DNA from: an uncultured Candidatus Saccharibacteria bacterium
GTDB lineage: Bacteria; Patescibacteriota; Saccharimonadia; Saccharimonadales; Saccharimonadaceae
Direction: 5' to 3'
Length of the DNA: 12,394 nucleotides
Assembly: GCA_937958235.1 (NCBI GenBank)
Contig: CALFGG010000080.1
Coordinates: 1-12,394, forward strand
The translations under genes were made by a program, and so were the position numbers. Below, one piece after another: positions 1 through 6,895 of the stretch. The notes under the pieces were generated by a model. It had not been told where the DNA came from. It made no database searches and was given only the letters and a program-made list of their open reading frames with translations. Numbering within the stretch: the stretch's first letter is position 1; the number at the start of each line of letters is the position of its first letter.

Positions 1-144
1 TGAATAATAACACAAGATCAGGCTTCAAAAATATACGACGGATATTCAATTAACAACATAGTTAAAAGTCGCCAGAAAATCCAAAATTCAGACAAGGAAT
101 ATGAGCCAAACGAGGAAACTAAAAAGAAAAGGTTTGTAGGATAT

Positions 145-1254
145 ATGAATTATATGTTTTCATCTAATGGCTATTTGATTAAACATATTAACCTCGGAGA
201 CATTAATACAAGAAATGCACATAAAATGAACTACATGTTTAGTGTAATGGGTACGGTATCAAATCCAATTGCGATTGATCCAATAGATTTATCAAAGCTT
301 AATACAGGTGGGGTAACAGAAATGTTGGGAATGTTTCGTGGTTCCTATGTTCCAACTCTTGATGTCTCTCATTTTGATATGAGAAGCGTAGAGAATATTG
401 CACAAATGTTTTCTGATCTGAAAAATGTTACAACGCTTGATGTCTCTCATTTTAATACTCCAAGATTAAATTGGATGGGGGCTGTCTTTTGGAATAGCGA
501 TCGTATTACGAGCTTAGATCTATCAAGCTGGGATACAAAATCTGTAACATCTATGGTGTATCTATTTAAAGGTATGTCTTCCTTAAGCAGCCTAAATATC
601 TCAAACTTTAATACTGGTAATGTTACTACAATGGCGAATATGTTTGATGGAACAAAGTCTCTAATAAATCTTGATTTATCCCACTTTGACACTAATAAAG
701 TAGAATCTATGAGTAGTATGTTTCAAGATATGGAATCACTGCAGACCATTAATTTGTCGGGGTTTAATACTAGCAATGTTAAATATATGGACCGTATGTT
801 TTTTATGACCACTGCCAACCCGCCTATTACTAACCTTGACCTTTCTAGTTTTAATACAAGTAAAGTTACTACTATGGAGCGTATGTTTGTTGGTCTTGCT
901 AATTTACAAAATCTTAATGTCAGTTCTTTCGATACACGCAATGTCACCAATATGGAGGCTATGTTCTATTACACATTTGTTACGCATCCAAATGAAGTGC
1001 TTGATATTTCAAACTTTAATACTAGTCGAGTTAATAAGATGAATGGTATGTTTAATTACATGAAGGTTAAGACTATCTACGCTTCCCCCAGTTTCGTGAC
1101 AAATTCCTTATATATACAACCATCAAATATCTTCATGGATAATAATTATCTTACTGGCGGTAATGGTACCACCTATGCTTGGCCAAACTATACCTCAAAC
1201 TTCGCCCATATCGACGCCCCTGGCAACCCCGGTTACTTTACTAGGAAGCCGTAA
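145..1254 (+). CDS. BspA-like DUF285 repeat surface protein (5' end uncertain, possibly truncated)
   Basis: About eleven tandem leucine-rich-like units of the BspA/DUF285 type (LDLSxFxTxxVxxMxxMF, about 24-28 residues apart) run from about residue 15 to 303, for example LDLSSFNTSKVTTMERMF at 231-248. The C-terminal segment, with GGNGTTY near 338-344 and PGYFT near 362-366, matches the usual end of this family. These proteins are normally exported or cell-surface and are thought to act in adhesion, but no signal peptide, anchor or lipobox is visible here. The ATG at 145 falls inside a repeat-like unit (FVGYMNYMF), and the frame stays open back to position 4, below a TGA at 1-3, without another ATG, GTG or TTG. 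The annotated start may therefore be an artefact of a truncated gene. An AGGA stands 4 nt before the ATG. Family call is confident; start and intactness are not. Confidence 0.8.
   Translation: MNYMFSSNGYLIKHINLGDINTRNAHKMNYMFSVMGTVSNPIAIDPIDLSKLNTGGVTEMLGMFRGSYVPTLDVSHFDMRSVENIAQMFSDLKNVTTLDVSHFNTPRLNWMGAVFWNSDRITSLDLSSWDTKSVTSMVYLFKGMSSLSSLNISNFNTGNVTTMANMFDGTKSLINLDLSHFDTNKVESMSSMFQDMESLQTINLSGFNTSNVKYMDRMFFMTTANPPITNLDLSSFNTSKVTTMERMFVGLANLQNLNVSSFDTRNVTNMEAMFYYTFVTHPNEVLDISNFNTSRVNKMNGMFNYMKVKTIYASPSFVTNSLYIQPSNIFMDNNYLTGGNGTTYAWPNYTSNFAHIDAPGNPGYFTRKP
358..453 (+). repeat. Direct DNA repeat inside the DUF285 gene
   Basis: The 18-mer CTTGATGTCTCTCATTTT occurs at 358-375 and again at 436-453, 78 nt (26 codons) apart. 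It encodes the LDVSHF core of two adjacent protein repeats. Identity at the nucleotide level suggests a recent unit duplication or gene conversion, since other units are diverged in DNA. Confidence 0.75.
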
Positions 1255-1278
1255 TTGATCCTAGTGTCATAAAAAATA

Positions 1279-1307
1279 TTGCCAAAAAACCGCTTTGGCG
1301 TTATAAT
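1279..1307 (+). promoter_or_regulatory. Promoter of tRNA-Lys
   Basis: TTGCCA at 1279-1284 and TATAAT at 1302-1307 are separated by exactly 17 nt, a near-consensus sigma-70-type promoter. The predicted transcription start is near 1314, 7 nt before the mature tRNA end. An inverted repeat, GCCAAA at 1281-1286 and TTTGGC at 1294-1299, lies between and partly over the two boxes. Confidence 0.8.
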
Positions 1308-1320
1308 AAGAAAGACTTCT

Positions 1321-1397
1321 GGGTCGGTAGCTCAGTTGGTTAGAGCACGGGCCTTTTAAGCCCGGTGTCGAGGGTTCGAGCCCCTCCCGACTCACCA
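1321..1397 (+). tRNA. tRNA-Lys, anticodon UUU
   Basis: A full cloverleaf can be drawn. The acceptor stem is 1321-1327 with 1387-1393 (one G-U at pair 2-71). The D stem is GCTC/GAGC, the anticodon stem CGGGC/GCCCG and the T stem GAGGG/CCCTC with loop TTCGAGC. The anticodon loop CTTTTAA at 1353-1359 places TTT at 1355-1357, which reads Lys codons AAA and AAG. The 3' CCA is encoded (1395-1397) after discriminator A1394. It has its own promoter and terminator, so it is a single-gene unit. U34 of this tRNA is a known target of MnmA, encoded 4 kb downstream. Confidence 0.97.
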
Positions 1398-1410
1398 GAA
1401 TTTCGATTTT

Positions 1411-1446
1411 AAACAGCCCTCGTAAGAGGCTGTTTTTGTTTTTACA
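1411..1446 (+). terminator. Intrinsic terminator of the tRNA-Lys unit
   Basis: AAACAGCC at 1411-1418 pairs with GGCTGTTT at 1428-1435 (8 bp, 9-nt loop). It is followed by a T-rich tract, broken by a G at 1438 and an A at 1444. It lies 14 nt past the CCA end. Confidence 0.85.
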
Positions 1447-1486
1447 AATCTACATTTCGCTTATCCTACCGAAAAATGGCAAAATA

Positions 1487-1495
1487 TGGTATGAT
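1487..1495 (+). promoter_or_regulatory. Probable extended -10 promoter of typA
   Basis: TGG followed by TATGAT (1490-1495) matches an extended -10 element. No good -35 box is seen 17 nt upstream. A start near 1502 would give a leader of about 69 nt that contains the hairpin at 1521-1554 and the ribosome binding site. Confidence 0.5.
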
Positions 1496-1520
1496 AAACC
1501 AAGTTTAATATTAATATTCT

Positions 1521-1554
1521 TATCACAAAAACTAGTCTAAATCTTTTTGTGGTA
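1521..1554 (+). promoter_or_regulatory. Stem-loop in the typA leader, just before the ribosome binding site
   Basis: TATCACAAAAA at 1521-1531 pairs with TTTTTGTGGTA at 1544-1554 over 11 bp with one G-U and a 12-nt loop. It ends 3 nt before the AAAGGG ribosome binding site at 1558-1563. No T-tract follows it, so it is not a terminator. A role in translation control or mRNA stability is inference. Confidence 0.45.
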
Positions 1555-1570
1555 ATCAAAGGGCAAATTC

Positions 1571-3409
1571 ATGGAGAATAAGGAACAAATTCGCAACGTA
1601 GCAATTATTGCTCACGTTGACCACGGCAAGACCACTCTGGTCGACGCTTTATTAAAACAATCTAATACTTTTCGCGACAATCAGGCCGAAATGAGTCAAA
1701 CTCTTATTATGGACTCAGGCGATCAGGAGCATGAGCGCGGCATTACCATCACCGCCAAGCAGACCGCTGTTTATTACAATGGCTATAAAATCAACATCAT
1801 CGATACTCCTGGCCACGCCGACTTCTCTGGTGAAGTTGAACGTACTCTCAACATGGCTGACGGCGTGCTTCTTGTTGTTGATGCGCAAGAAGGTCCAATG
1901 CCTCAAACCAAATTTGTTTTAAAGAAAGCCCTTGATTTAAAACTCAAACCTGTTGTTATCATTAATAAAATTGATAAACCAGCCGCTCGCATCGAAGAGG
2001 TAAAGGATGAAATTTCCGACCTCTTCCTCGAGCTTGCCACTGATGAATCTCAGCTCAATTACCCGATCTACTTCGCCGTTGCTCGTGATGGTAAGGCCGG
2101 CAAAACCACAGACCTAGATAACGATCTACATGTTATTTTTGACTCCATTATTAGCGACATTCCATCTCCAAAAATCGATGAAGCTGAAGAAAAAGGTTTG
2201 CAGCTCCTGGTTGCCTCTCTTGCTGCTGATAATTACTTAGGTAAGTATGCTATTGGTAAAATTTTCCGCGGTAAAGTCAAACACGGTCAAACTGTCAAAA
2301 TCATGAAAACCACTTTTGAAAATGGTGAACCACAAATTACTACTGCCAATGCTAAAATTGATCGTCTTTTCGCTTATCGCGGTCTCGGTAAAGAAGAAGT
2401 TCAAGAAGCTTTTGCGGGTGATATTGTTGCAGTAACTGGTATCGCTGATGCCAATATTGGTGACACCCTCGCTTCTGGTGATCAACCTGAGGCTCTCCCT
2501 ACTATTGAACTCGAGCCACCAACGCTTAGCATTTATATCGGCCCAAATACCAGTCCATTGAAAGGTAAAGAAGGTGAATTTACTACCTCAAGACAGATTT
2601 CCGATCGTCTCCATAAAGAACTCGAAACCAATATTGCTCTAAAGATTGCCCAAGATGGTCTTGGTTATAAAGTTTCTGGTCGTGGTGAGCTCCATCTCTC
2701 AGTCCTTATTGAAACCATGCGTCGTGAAGGTTATGAATTAGAAGCTGGCCGCCCTGAAGTAGTCTATAAAGAAATTGATGGCAAAAAATGTGAACCCTTT
2801 GAGGATCTCACCATTGAGGTTGCTCCTGAATATGTTGGTGCCGTATCTCAAGAACTTGGTATTCGTAAAGCTGATCTAAAAACTCAGGAACTCACTTCCG
2901 CTGGCGCCACTCGCTTTACTTATGAAATCTCTACTGCTGCCCTCATCGGTTTGCGTAATCAATTAATGACCGCCACCAAAGGAACGGTCTTGATGTCTTC
3001 CATTCCAAAGGGTTACCGAGAAATTGAAGGCAAATATAAACCAGAACGTAATGGTGTGCTTATTTCTTTTGAAACTGGTACCTCTACAGCTTATGCCCTT
3101 GATATGGCGCAGGCTCGTGGCGTGCTCTTTATTCCTCCTCAAGTTCCAGTTTACCAGGGAATGATTGTTGGCCTCTCAAATAAGAAGGATGATATCGATC
3201 TCAACGTCTGCCGTGAAAAGCAATTAACCAATATGCGCACTCACGCCTCTGATGGCGCGATCCAGCTTACGCCATACACCAACCTCAGTCTTGAACAATG
3301 TCTTGACTTCCTTCTCGATGACGAGCTTCTTGAAGTCACCCCAAAGAGCCTCCGTCTTCGCAAACGTCAACTTGACCCAATCAAACGTAAGCGTGAAGCC
3401 AAAAATTAA
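1571..3409 (+). CDS. typA: Ribosome-associated translational GTPase TypA/BipA
   Basis: TypA/BipA is a GTPase of the EF-G/LepA superfamily that binds the ribosome and aids large-subunit assembly and growth under stress, notably cold. All G motifs are intact: AHVDHGKT at residues 14-21, RGITI at 56-60, DTPGH at 78-82 and NKID at 132-135. After the G domain (to about 200) come a beta-barrel domain (about 205-295), EF-G-like domains III and V, and the family-specific C-terminal domain with the basic tail KRKREAKN. The length of 612 residues is close to the family's usual size of about 607-615. AAAGGG at 1558-1563 lies 7 nt before the ATG and supports this start. The tatD frame follows at once in the same reading frame, after 18 nt. 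No oddity in the protein. Confidence 0.97.
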   Translation: MENKEQIRNVAIIAHVDHGKTTLVDALLKQSNTFRDNQAEMSQTLIMDSGDQEHERGITITAKQTAVYYNGYKINIIDTPGHADFSGEVERTLNMADGVLLVVDAQEGPMPQTKFVLKKALDLKLKPVVIINKIDKPAARIEEVKDEISDLFLELATDESQLNYPIYFAVARDGKAGKTTDLDNDLHVIFDSIISDIPSPKIDEAEEKGLQLLVASLAADNYLGKYAIGKIFRGKVKHGQTVKIMKTTFENGEPQITTANAKIDRLFAYRGLGKEEVQEAFAGDIVAVTGIADANIGDTLASGDQPEALPTIELEPPTLSIYIGPNTSPLKGKEGEFTTSRQISDRLHKELETNIALKIAQDGLGYKVSGRGELHLSVLIETMRREGYELEAGRPEVVYKEIDGKKCEPFEDLTIEVAPEYVGAVSQELGIRKADLKTQELTSAGATRFTYEISTAALIGLRNQLMTATKGTVLMSSIPKGYREIEGKYKPERNGVLISFETGTSTAYALDMAQARGVLFIPPQVPVYQGMIVGLSNKKDDIDLNVCREKQLTNMRTHASDGAIQLTPYTNLSLEQCLDFLLDDELLEVTPKSLRLRKRQLDPIKRKREAKN

Positions 3410-3414
3410 TTAAG

Positions 3415-3420
3415 TATAAT
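3415..3420 (+). promoter_or_regulatory. Candidate -10 box for tatD, leaderless arrangement
   Basis: A perfect TATAAT directly follows typA and ends 7 nt before the ACG at 3428, which is the best-fitting start of the TatD frame. The predicted transcription start (about 3427) therefore falls at the start codon, with the same 7-nt gap as TATAAT to ATG of alaS. No convincing -35 is present, and chance occurrence in AT-rich DNA is possible. Confidence 0.4.
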
Positions 3421-3427
3421 ATGGGCG

Positions 3428-4174
3428 ACGTATCTTATCGATTCTCACTGTCATCTACACGATCAAGAATTTTTTGCGCCAGCCGCCCAACTATCAGGTT
3501 TAAAAAATGCTGCATTAAATCGTGTAGATAAAATAGTTTGTATCGGCACGGATCACCAAGACTCTCTTAATGCCCAGCGTTTTGTCCAGGAGCACCCAGA
3601 GTCTAATCTATTTTGGTCATACGGAATTCACCCGTCAGAGTGGCAAGCTAGCCGCTCCGCAGTTGATTTTAAAAATCAAGCCAATCCACCAATTGCCATC
3701 GGTGAGGTTGGGCTAGATTATCATTATGAAACCTCGGACAAAAAACAGCAAATTGCGCTCTTTGAAGAGATGCTCCAACTTGCAATCGATCAGAATTTAC
3801 CTCTCATCTTTCACGTCCGCGAGGCCTTTGATGATTTTTTTGCGATTCTAGGCAACTTTTCAGCCACTAATCTTCGCGGTGTAGTTCATTCTTTTACAGA
3901 TAACAAGAAGAACTTAAGACGCTCGCTTGAATATGGTTTCTATATCGGCGTCAATGGCCTTGCAACTTATTCGACCCTACCTCTACCCCCTCTTGAGCGC
4001 ATCCTACTTGAGACGGATGCCCCGTTTTTATCTCCTGTGCCATACCGTGGTGAGACTAATGAGCCTAGCCGCATTAAGGAAATTGCTACCTGGTTGGCAA
4101 CAAAACTCCAGTTAGATCTACCAGTCGTTATTAATCAAACCACTAAAAATACCGAGGATCTCTTTGGTATATAA
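3428..4174 (+). CDS. tatD: TatD-family metal-dependent hydrolase/DNase, non-canonical or damaged start
   Basis: TatD proteins are TIM-barrel metal-dependent nucleases acting in DNA repair and turnover. Counting ACG 3428 as residue 1, the metal ligands are all present: H7 and H9 in DSHCHLHD, E93 in GEVGLDY, H129 in FHVRE, H154 in VVHSF and D197 in LLETDAPFLSP; GIHP at 66-69 also fits. The frame is open from the typA stop but holds no ATG, GTG or TTG before an internal ATG at 3770, which would remove two metal-binding motifs. Family proteins begin M-x-LIDSHCHL, so ACG at 3428 fits as start. Alternatively, dropping one G from GGG at 3423-3425 gives ATG GCG ACG TAT, hence MATYLIDSHCHL. The helix before LLETDAP seems about ten residues shorter than usual. 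Next gene follows after 11 nt. Family sure, start not. Confidence 0.85.
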   Translation, partial: TYLIDSHCHLHDQEFFAPAAQLSGLKNAALNRVDKIVCIGTDHQDSLNAQRFVQEHPESNLFWSYGIHPSEWQASRSAVDFKNQANPPIAIGEVGLDYHYETSDKKQQIALFEEMLQLAIDQNLPLIFHVREAFDDFFAILGNFSATNLRGVVHSFTDNKKNLRRSLEYGFYIGVNGLATYSTLPLPPLERILLETDAPFLSPVPYRGETNEPSRIKEIATWLATKLQLDLPVVINQTTKNTEDLFGI

Positions 4175-4185
4175 TAAGAGGGAAT

Positions 4186-5364
4186 ATGAATTCTAATAAT
4201 ATCTACTTAGATTATGCTGCTGCTACCCCTGTCGACAAGAGGGTGCTTGCTGCCATGTTGCCATATTTTTCTGAAAAATTTTACAACCCCTCTGCCGCCT
4301 ACTTGCCAGCCAAACATCTTCGTGGCGAATATGAAACCCAGAAAGGTCTACTCGCTAATGCTATTGGTGCTAAAGCGCCAGACCTAATTATTACTGGTGG
4401 CGCAACTGAGTCAATTAATCTCGCTTTTACAGTTTTAAAGCAGCACGCTGGACACTGTCTAATCTCCAGTATTGAACATGCCGCCGTGCGCGAGTCGGCT
4501 AAATCTTATTCGGCCGGCAATTTTGATGAAGTAAAAGTTTTATCTACTGGTCTAGTTGATTTGGTAGACTTACGACAAAAAATTAAAGAGGATACTGTCC
4601 TAATTTCAATCGCACTTGTAAATAATGAACTAGGATCCATCCAACCCCTCTCTGAAATTAGTCGCCTCTTGCAGGAGGTACGCGAGTCTCGGCTAAAAGA
4701 GGGTAATCTTACGCCGCTCTATCTTCACTCCGATGCTTCTCAGGCGATGAGTCTCCTTGATTTATCGGTTGCCAGATTGGGTGTGGATCTTCTCACTATT
4801 AATGCTGCCAAAGTCTATGGCCCCAAGGGAATTGGTGCTCTTTATGTTGCACGTGGTGTAAAATTATCGCCAGTTACTTTTGGTGGTGGGCAAGAGATGG
4901 GTTTGCGTTCTGGTACGGAAAACGTTCCGGCCTTAATTGGCTTTGCTACTGCTGCAAAGCTTGCTAAAGAACATTTGGTTAGCTCTCGTCGCCAATATCA
5001 AGATTTCACAAGGCAGTTTAAGCAGATTATTGAACAAGAGTCTCAAGTTACTCCGCTTTGGCTTGGCGATCCAAAACATCAATTGGTTAATTTTGTTCCA
5101 GTCTGTTTTAAAGGCTTAGACGCTGAACGTCTGATTTTTAAGCTTGAAGATCTAGGAGTTTATCTCTCTACCGGGGCTGCCTGTGCTGCTTCCAAAGGGC
5201 AAAAGTCTCATGTTCTCTCAGCTATCGGCCTATCAGATCAAGAGATTGCCGGTTCCTTACGAGTGACGTTTGGACAGGGCAATCAGCTCGAAGATGTTAA
5301 AAAAGCCGCACATTTGATCGCTGAAGTAGTAAATCAAGAAGCAAGACGCTTAAAGTTAATATAG
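4186..5364 (+). CDS. PLP-dependent cysteine desulfurase (NifS/IscS family)
   Basis: The enzyme removes sulfur from L-cysteine as a protein persulfide, giving alanine, and passes it to Fe-S or tRNA thiolation acceptors. The class V aminotransferase fold is clear: YLDYAAATP at residues 7-15, GGATESIN at 71-78, SIEHAAV with H98, the phosphate/PLP region LHSDASQ at 180-186, Lys209 in NAAKVYGPKG as the PLP Schiff-base lysine, RSGTENVPA at 241-249 and Cys333 in GAACAASKG as the persulfide cysteine. The usual His before the lysine (SxHK) is Ala here. At 392 residues it is of normal length. AGAGGG stands 3 nt before the ATG. It sits 11 nt after tatD and 10 nt before mnmA, so it is probably the sulfur donor for MnmA. 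Without other isc or suf genes in view I do not choose between iscS and nifS. Confidence 0.93.
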   Translation: MNSNNIYLDYAAATPVDKRVLAAMLPYFSEKFYNPSAAYLPAKHLRGEYETQKGLLANAIGAKAPDLIITGGATESINLAFTVLKQHAGHCLISSIEHAAVRESAKSYSAGNFDEVKVLSTGLVDLVDLRQKIKEDTVLISIALVNNELGSIQPLSEISRLLQEVRESRLKEGNLTPLYLHSDASQAMSLLDLSVARLGVDLLTINAAKVYGPKGIGALYVARGVKLSPVTFGGGQEMGLRSGTENVPALIGFATAAKLAKEHLVSSRRQYQDFTRQFKQIIEQESQVTPLWLGDPKHQLVNFVPVCFKGLDAERLIFKLEDLGVYLSTGAACAASKGQKSHVLSAIGLSDQEIAGSLRVTFGQGNQLEDVKKAAHLIAEVVNQEARRLKLI

Positions 5365-5374
5365 CGGGAGTATT

Positions 5375-6478
5375 ATGCAAGAAAAGATTTTAAGTTATAA
5401 CCCAGAAAACTCCAATAAAACAGTTTTTGTTGGTATGTCTGGCGGCGTCGACTCCTCAGTTTCCGCCATGCTTCTAAAAAATGCCGGCTATCAAGTGGTC
5501 GGTGTTTACATGAAGAACTGGTCAAGGGATCTTCCAGGTATGAAATGTCCTTGGGCTGAAGATCTAGCCGATGCCAAACGGGTTGCTACTAAACTAGATA
5601 TTGATTTTCGGATTTTTGACTTTGAGGAAGAATATCATCAAAAAGTTGTCGATTATATGTTGTCGGAATTTCAAAAGGGAAATACTCCAAATCCAGACAT
5701 TATGTGTAATCAAGAAATCAAATTTAAATTATTCTACGAAGTTGCCAAAGAACAGGGTGCCGACCTAATCGCCACCGGTCATTACGCTAGTTCAGATGGA
5801 AGAAACTTATTAAAAGCCGTTGATCAAAACAAGGATCAAACATATTTTCTTTACCGTATTTCAGAAAAAGCTGTTGCTTCAACTATTTTCCCACTCGGGC
5901 GTCTTAATAAGCCAGAGGTAAAGCAGTTGGCTGCAGGGAATTGCCTTGATAATGCCTATAAAAAAGAGTCCATGGGGGTCTGCTTTGTTGGTGAGGTGGG
6001 GATGCATGATTTTCTGAAAGAATATTTTCCGGTAACTCCAGGCGAGCTTATCGATCGTGAGTCAGACCAAGTGATTGGAGTTCACGACGGTGCTGTTTTT
6101 TATACCATTGGTCAGCGACATGGACTAAATCTCAGTGGTGGTCTACCTTATTACATCGTTGATAAGGATATGTCTCGAAATATTATTTATGCTTCACGCA
6201 ATCTCAATAATCCAAATCTTTGGACTAATAAGTTAATGCTCAAGGACATCTTCTTGCGTCCAGAATATGGCAAAAATGGCGAGACTATCCCTCTCCCTCT
6301 AAATCTTGACATCCGTATTCGGCACCGTGCTGCTCTGCAGTCTGCAAAACTGACTCTCGACCAAGAAAAAAGCCAGGCGGTTCTCGAATTTACACACGAA
6401 TTCAAGCGTCCCGCCTCTGGTCAATCGGCTGTTTTTTATCATGATGATGTTTGTCTCGGTGGTGGTATTATCGCCTAG
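5375..6478 (+). CDS. mnmA: tRNA-specific 2-thiouridylase MnmA
   Basis: MnmA makes 2-thiouridine at wobble U34 of tRNA-Lys(UUU), tRNA-Glu(UUC) and tRNA-Gln(UUG), using ATP and a persulfide from a cysteine desulfurase. The ATP-binding PP-loop SGGVDSS is at residues 22-28, the catalytic Cys111 is in PNPDIMCNQEIKF, ATGHYA is at 133-138, and the second catalytic Cys203 is in ESMGVCFVGE. FYTIGQRHGL at 242-251 and the C-terminal barrel ending in GGGII complete the family pattern. The length of 367 residues is typical. GGGAG at 5366-5370 precedes the ATG by 4 nt. It lies 10 nt after the desulfurase gene, probably in the same transcript. Its stop codon (6476-6478) is one base away from the stop of the convergent gene on the other strand. 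Confidence 0.97.
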   Translation: MQEKILSYNPENSNKTVFVGMSGGVDSSVSAMLLKNAGYQVVGVYMKNWSRDLPGMKCPWAEDLADAKRVATKLDIDFRIFDFEEEYHQKVVDYMLSEFQKGNTPNPDIMCNQEIKFKLFYEVAKEQGADLIATGHYASSDGRNLLKAVDQNKDQTYFLYRISEKAVASTIFPLGRLNKPEVKQLAAGNCLDNAYKKESMGVCFVGEVGMHDFLKEYFPVTPGELIDRESDQVIGVHDGAVFYTIGQRHGLNLSGGLPYYIVDKDMSRNIIYASRNLNNPNLWTNKLMLKDIFLRPEYGKNGETIPLPLNLDIRIRHRAALQSAKLTLDQEKSQAVLEFTHEFKRPASGQSAVFYHDDVCLGGGIIA

Positions 6479-6509
6479 CCTATTTCTTGAAACAGGCGCC
6501 ACCTTTTTT
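6478..6509 (+). terminator. Weak hairpin with T-run after mnmA
   Basis: GCCT at 6478-6481 pairs with AGGC at 6494-6497, followed inward by an A/C mismatch and a TTT/AAA helix with a small loop. Six T residues begin 6 nt later (6504-6509). Stem strength and T-tract spacing are poor, and the region also codes for the C-terminus of the gene on the minus strand. It is the only terminator-like structure at this convergent junction. Confidence 0.25.
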
Positions 6510-6782
6510 CTCTTCAAATTCACGCGTGAATTCGTCGATGTATCTTAAAAGACCTATCTTCTTAATTCTTTCATCTACATCCTTCATTTCAAAGTCCGTC
6601 CCATCCTTATGAGTTGCGGAAATTGCCTTTTCGCTCGTTGGGTCAAATTTTACAGTAATAGTATCATTCGCCGTTTTACATACTAGGCTGATTGCGCCGT
6701 CTCCGGTCAAAGCTTTTTTAATCGAAAGAAATGCAATCAATCCAATTATTCCGATAATAAACAAGGCAATTAATTTTCTCAT
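6480..6782 (-). CDS. Small single-pass membrane-anchored protein, function unknown
   Basis: I do not recognise a family. The 100-residue product begins MRKLIALFIIGIIGLIAFLS, a basic start followed by a hydrophobic segment (about residues 4-20), fitting a signal anchor or uncleaved signal peptide. There is no lipobox cysteine directly after it. The remaining 78 or so residues are polar and charged, with two cysteines (C35 and C97) that could form a disulfide if the domain faces outward, and with a helix-like charged region at about 65-92 followed by a lysine-rich tail. An AGGA (minus strand of 6789-6792) stands 6 nt before the ATG, which supports a real gene. It is convergent with mnmA, with one base between the stops, and divergent from alaS across 113 nt. 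A coding call is likely; no function can be given. Confidence 0.7.
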   Translation of the reverse strand: MRKLIALFIIGIIGLIAFLSIKKALTGDGAISLVCKTANDTITVKFDPTSEKAISATHKDGTDFEMKDVDERIKKIGLLRYIDEFTREFEEKKGGACFKK

Positions 6783-6879
6783 CTTTTTTCCTAATTATGC
6801 TTATCCTTACCTTAACACAACCACCACACAATGTCCATAAATAATAAAGTTATATGGCCGATAAACAGAAATTCAAGCG

Positions 6880-6888
6880 TGATATAAT
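6880..6888 (+). promoter_or_regulatory. Extended -10 promoter of alaS, predicted leaderless start
   Basis: TGA followed by TATAAT (6883-6888) forms an extended -10 element. The transcription start is expected at about 6895, next to the A of the alaS ATG at 6896. No Shine-Dalgarno sequence fits between, so the mRNA is probably leaderless. Confidence 0.65.
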
Positions 6889-6895
6889 ATAGATT

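Noticed and set aside
447..950. Minus-strand frames inside the DUF285 gene
   Set aside because: They mirror the repeat pattern of the + strand gene and resemble no known protein; typical shadow frames of a repetitive gene.
3421..3531. Short frame from the ATG at 3421 after TATAAT
   Set aside because: It is out of frame with TatD, encodes no recognisable sequence and stops after about 36 codons. It is relevant only as the likely original tatD start if one G is an error.
3770..4174. TatD starting at the internal ATG 3770
   Set aside because: This would drop the HxH and GEVGLDY metal-binding motifs, which are plainly encoded in frame upstream.
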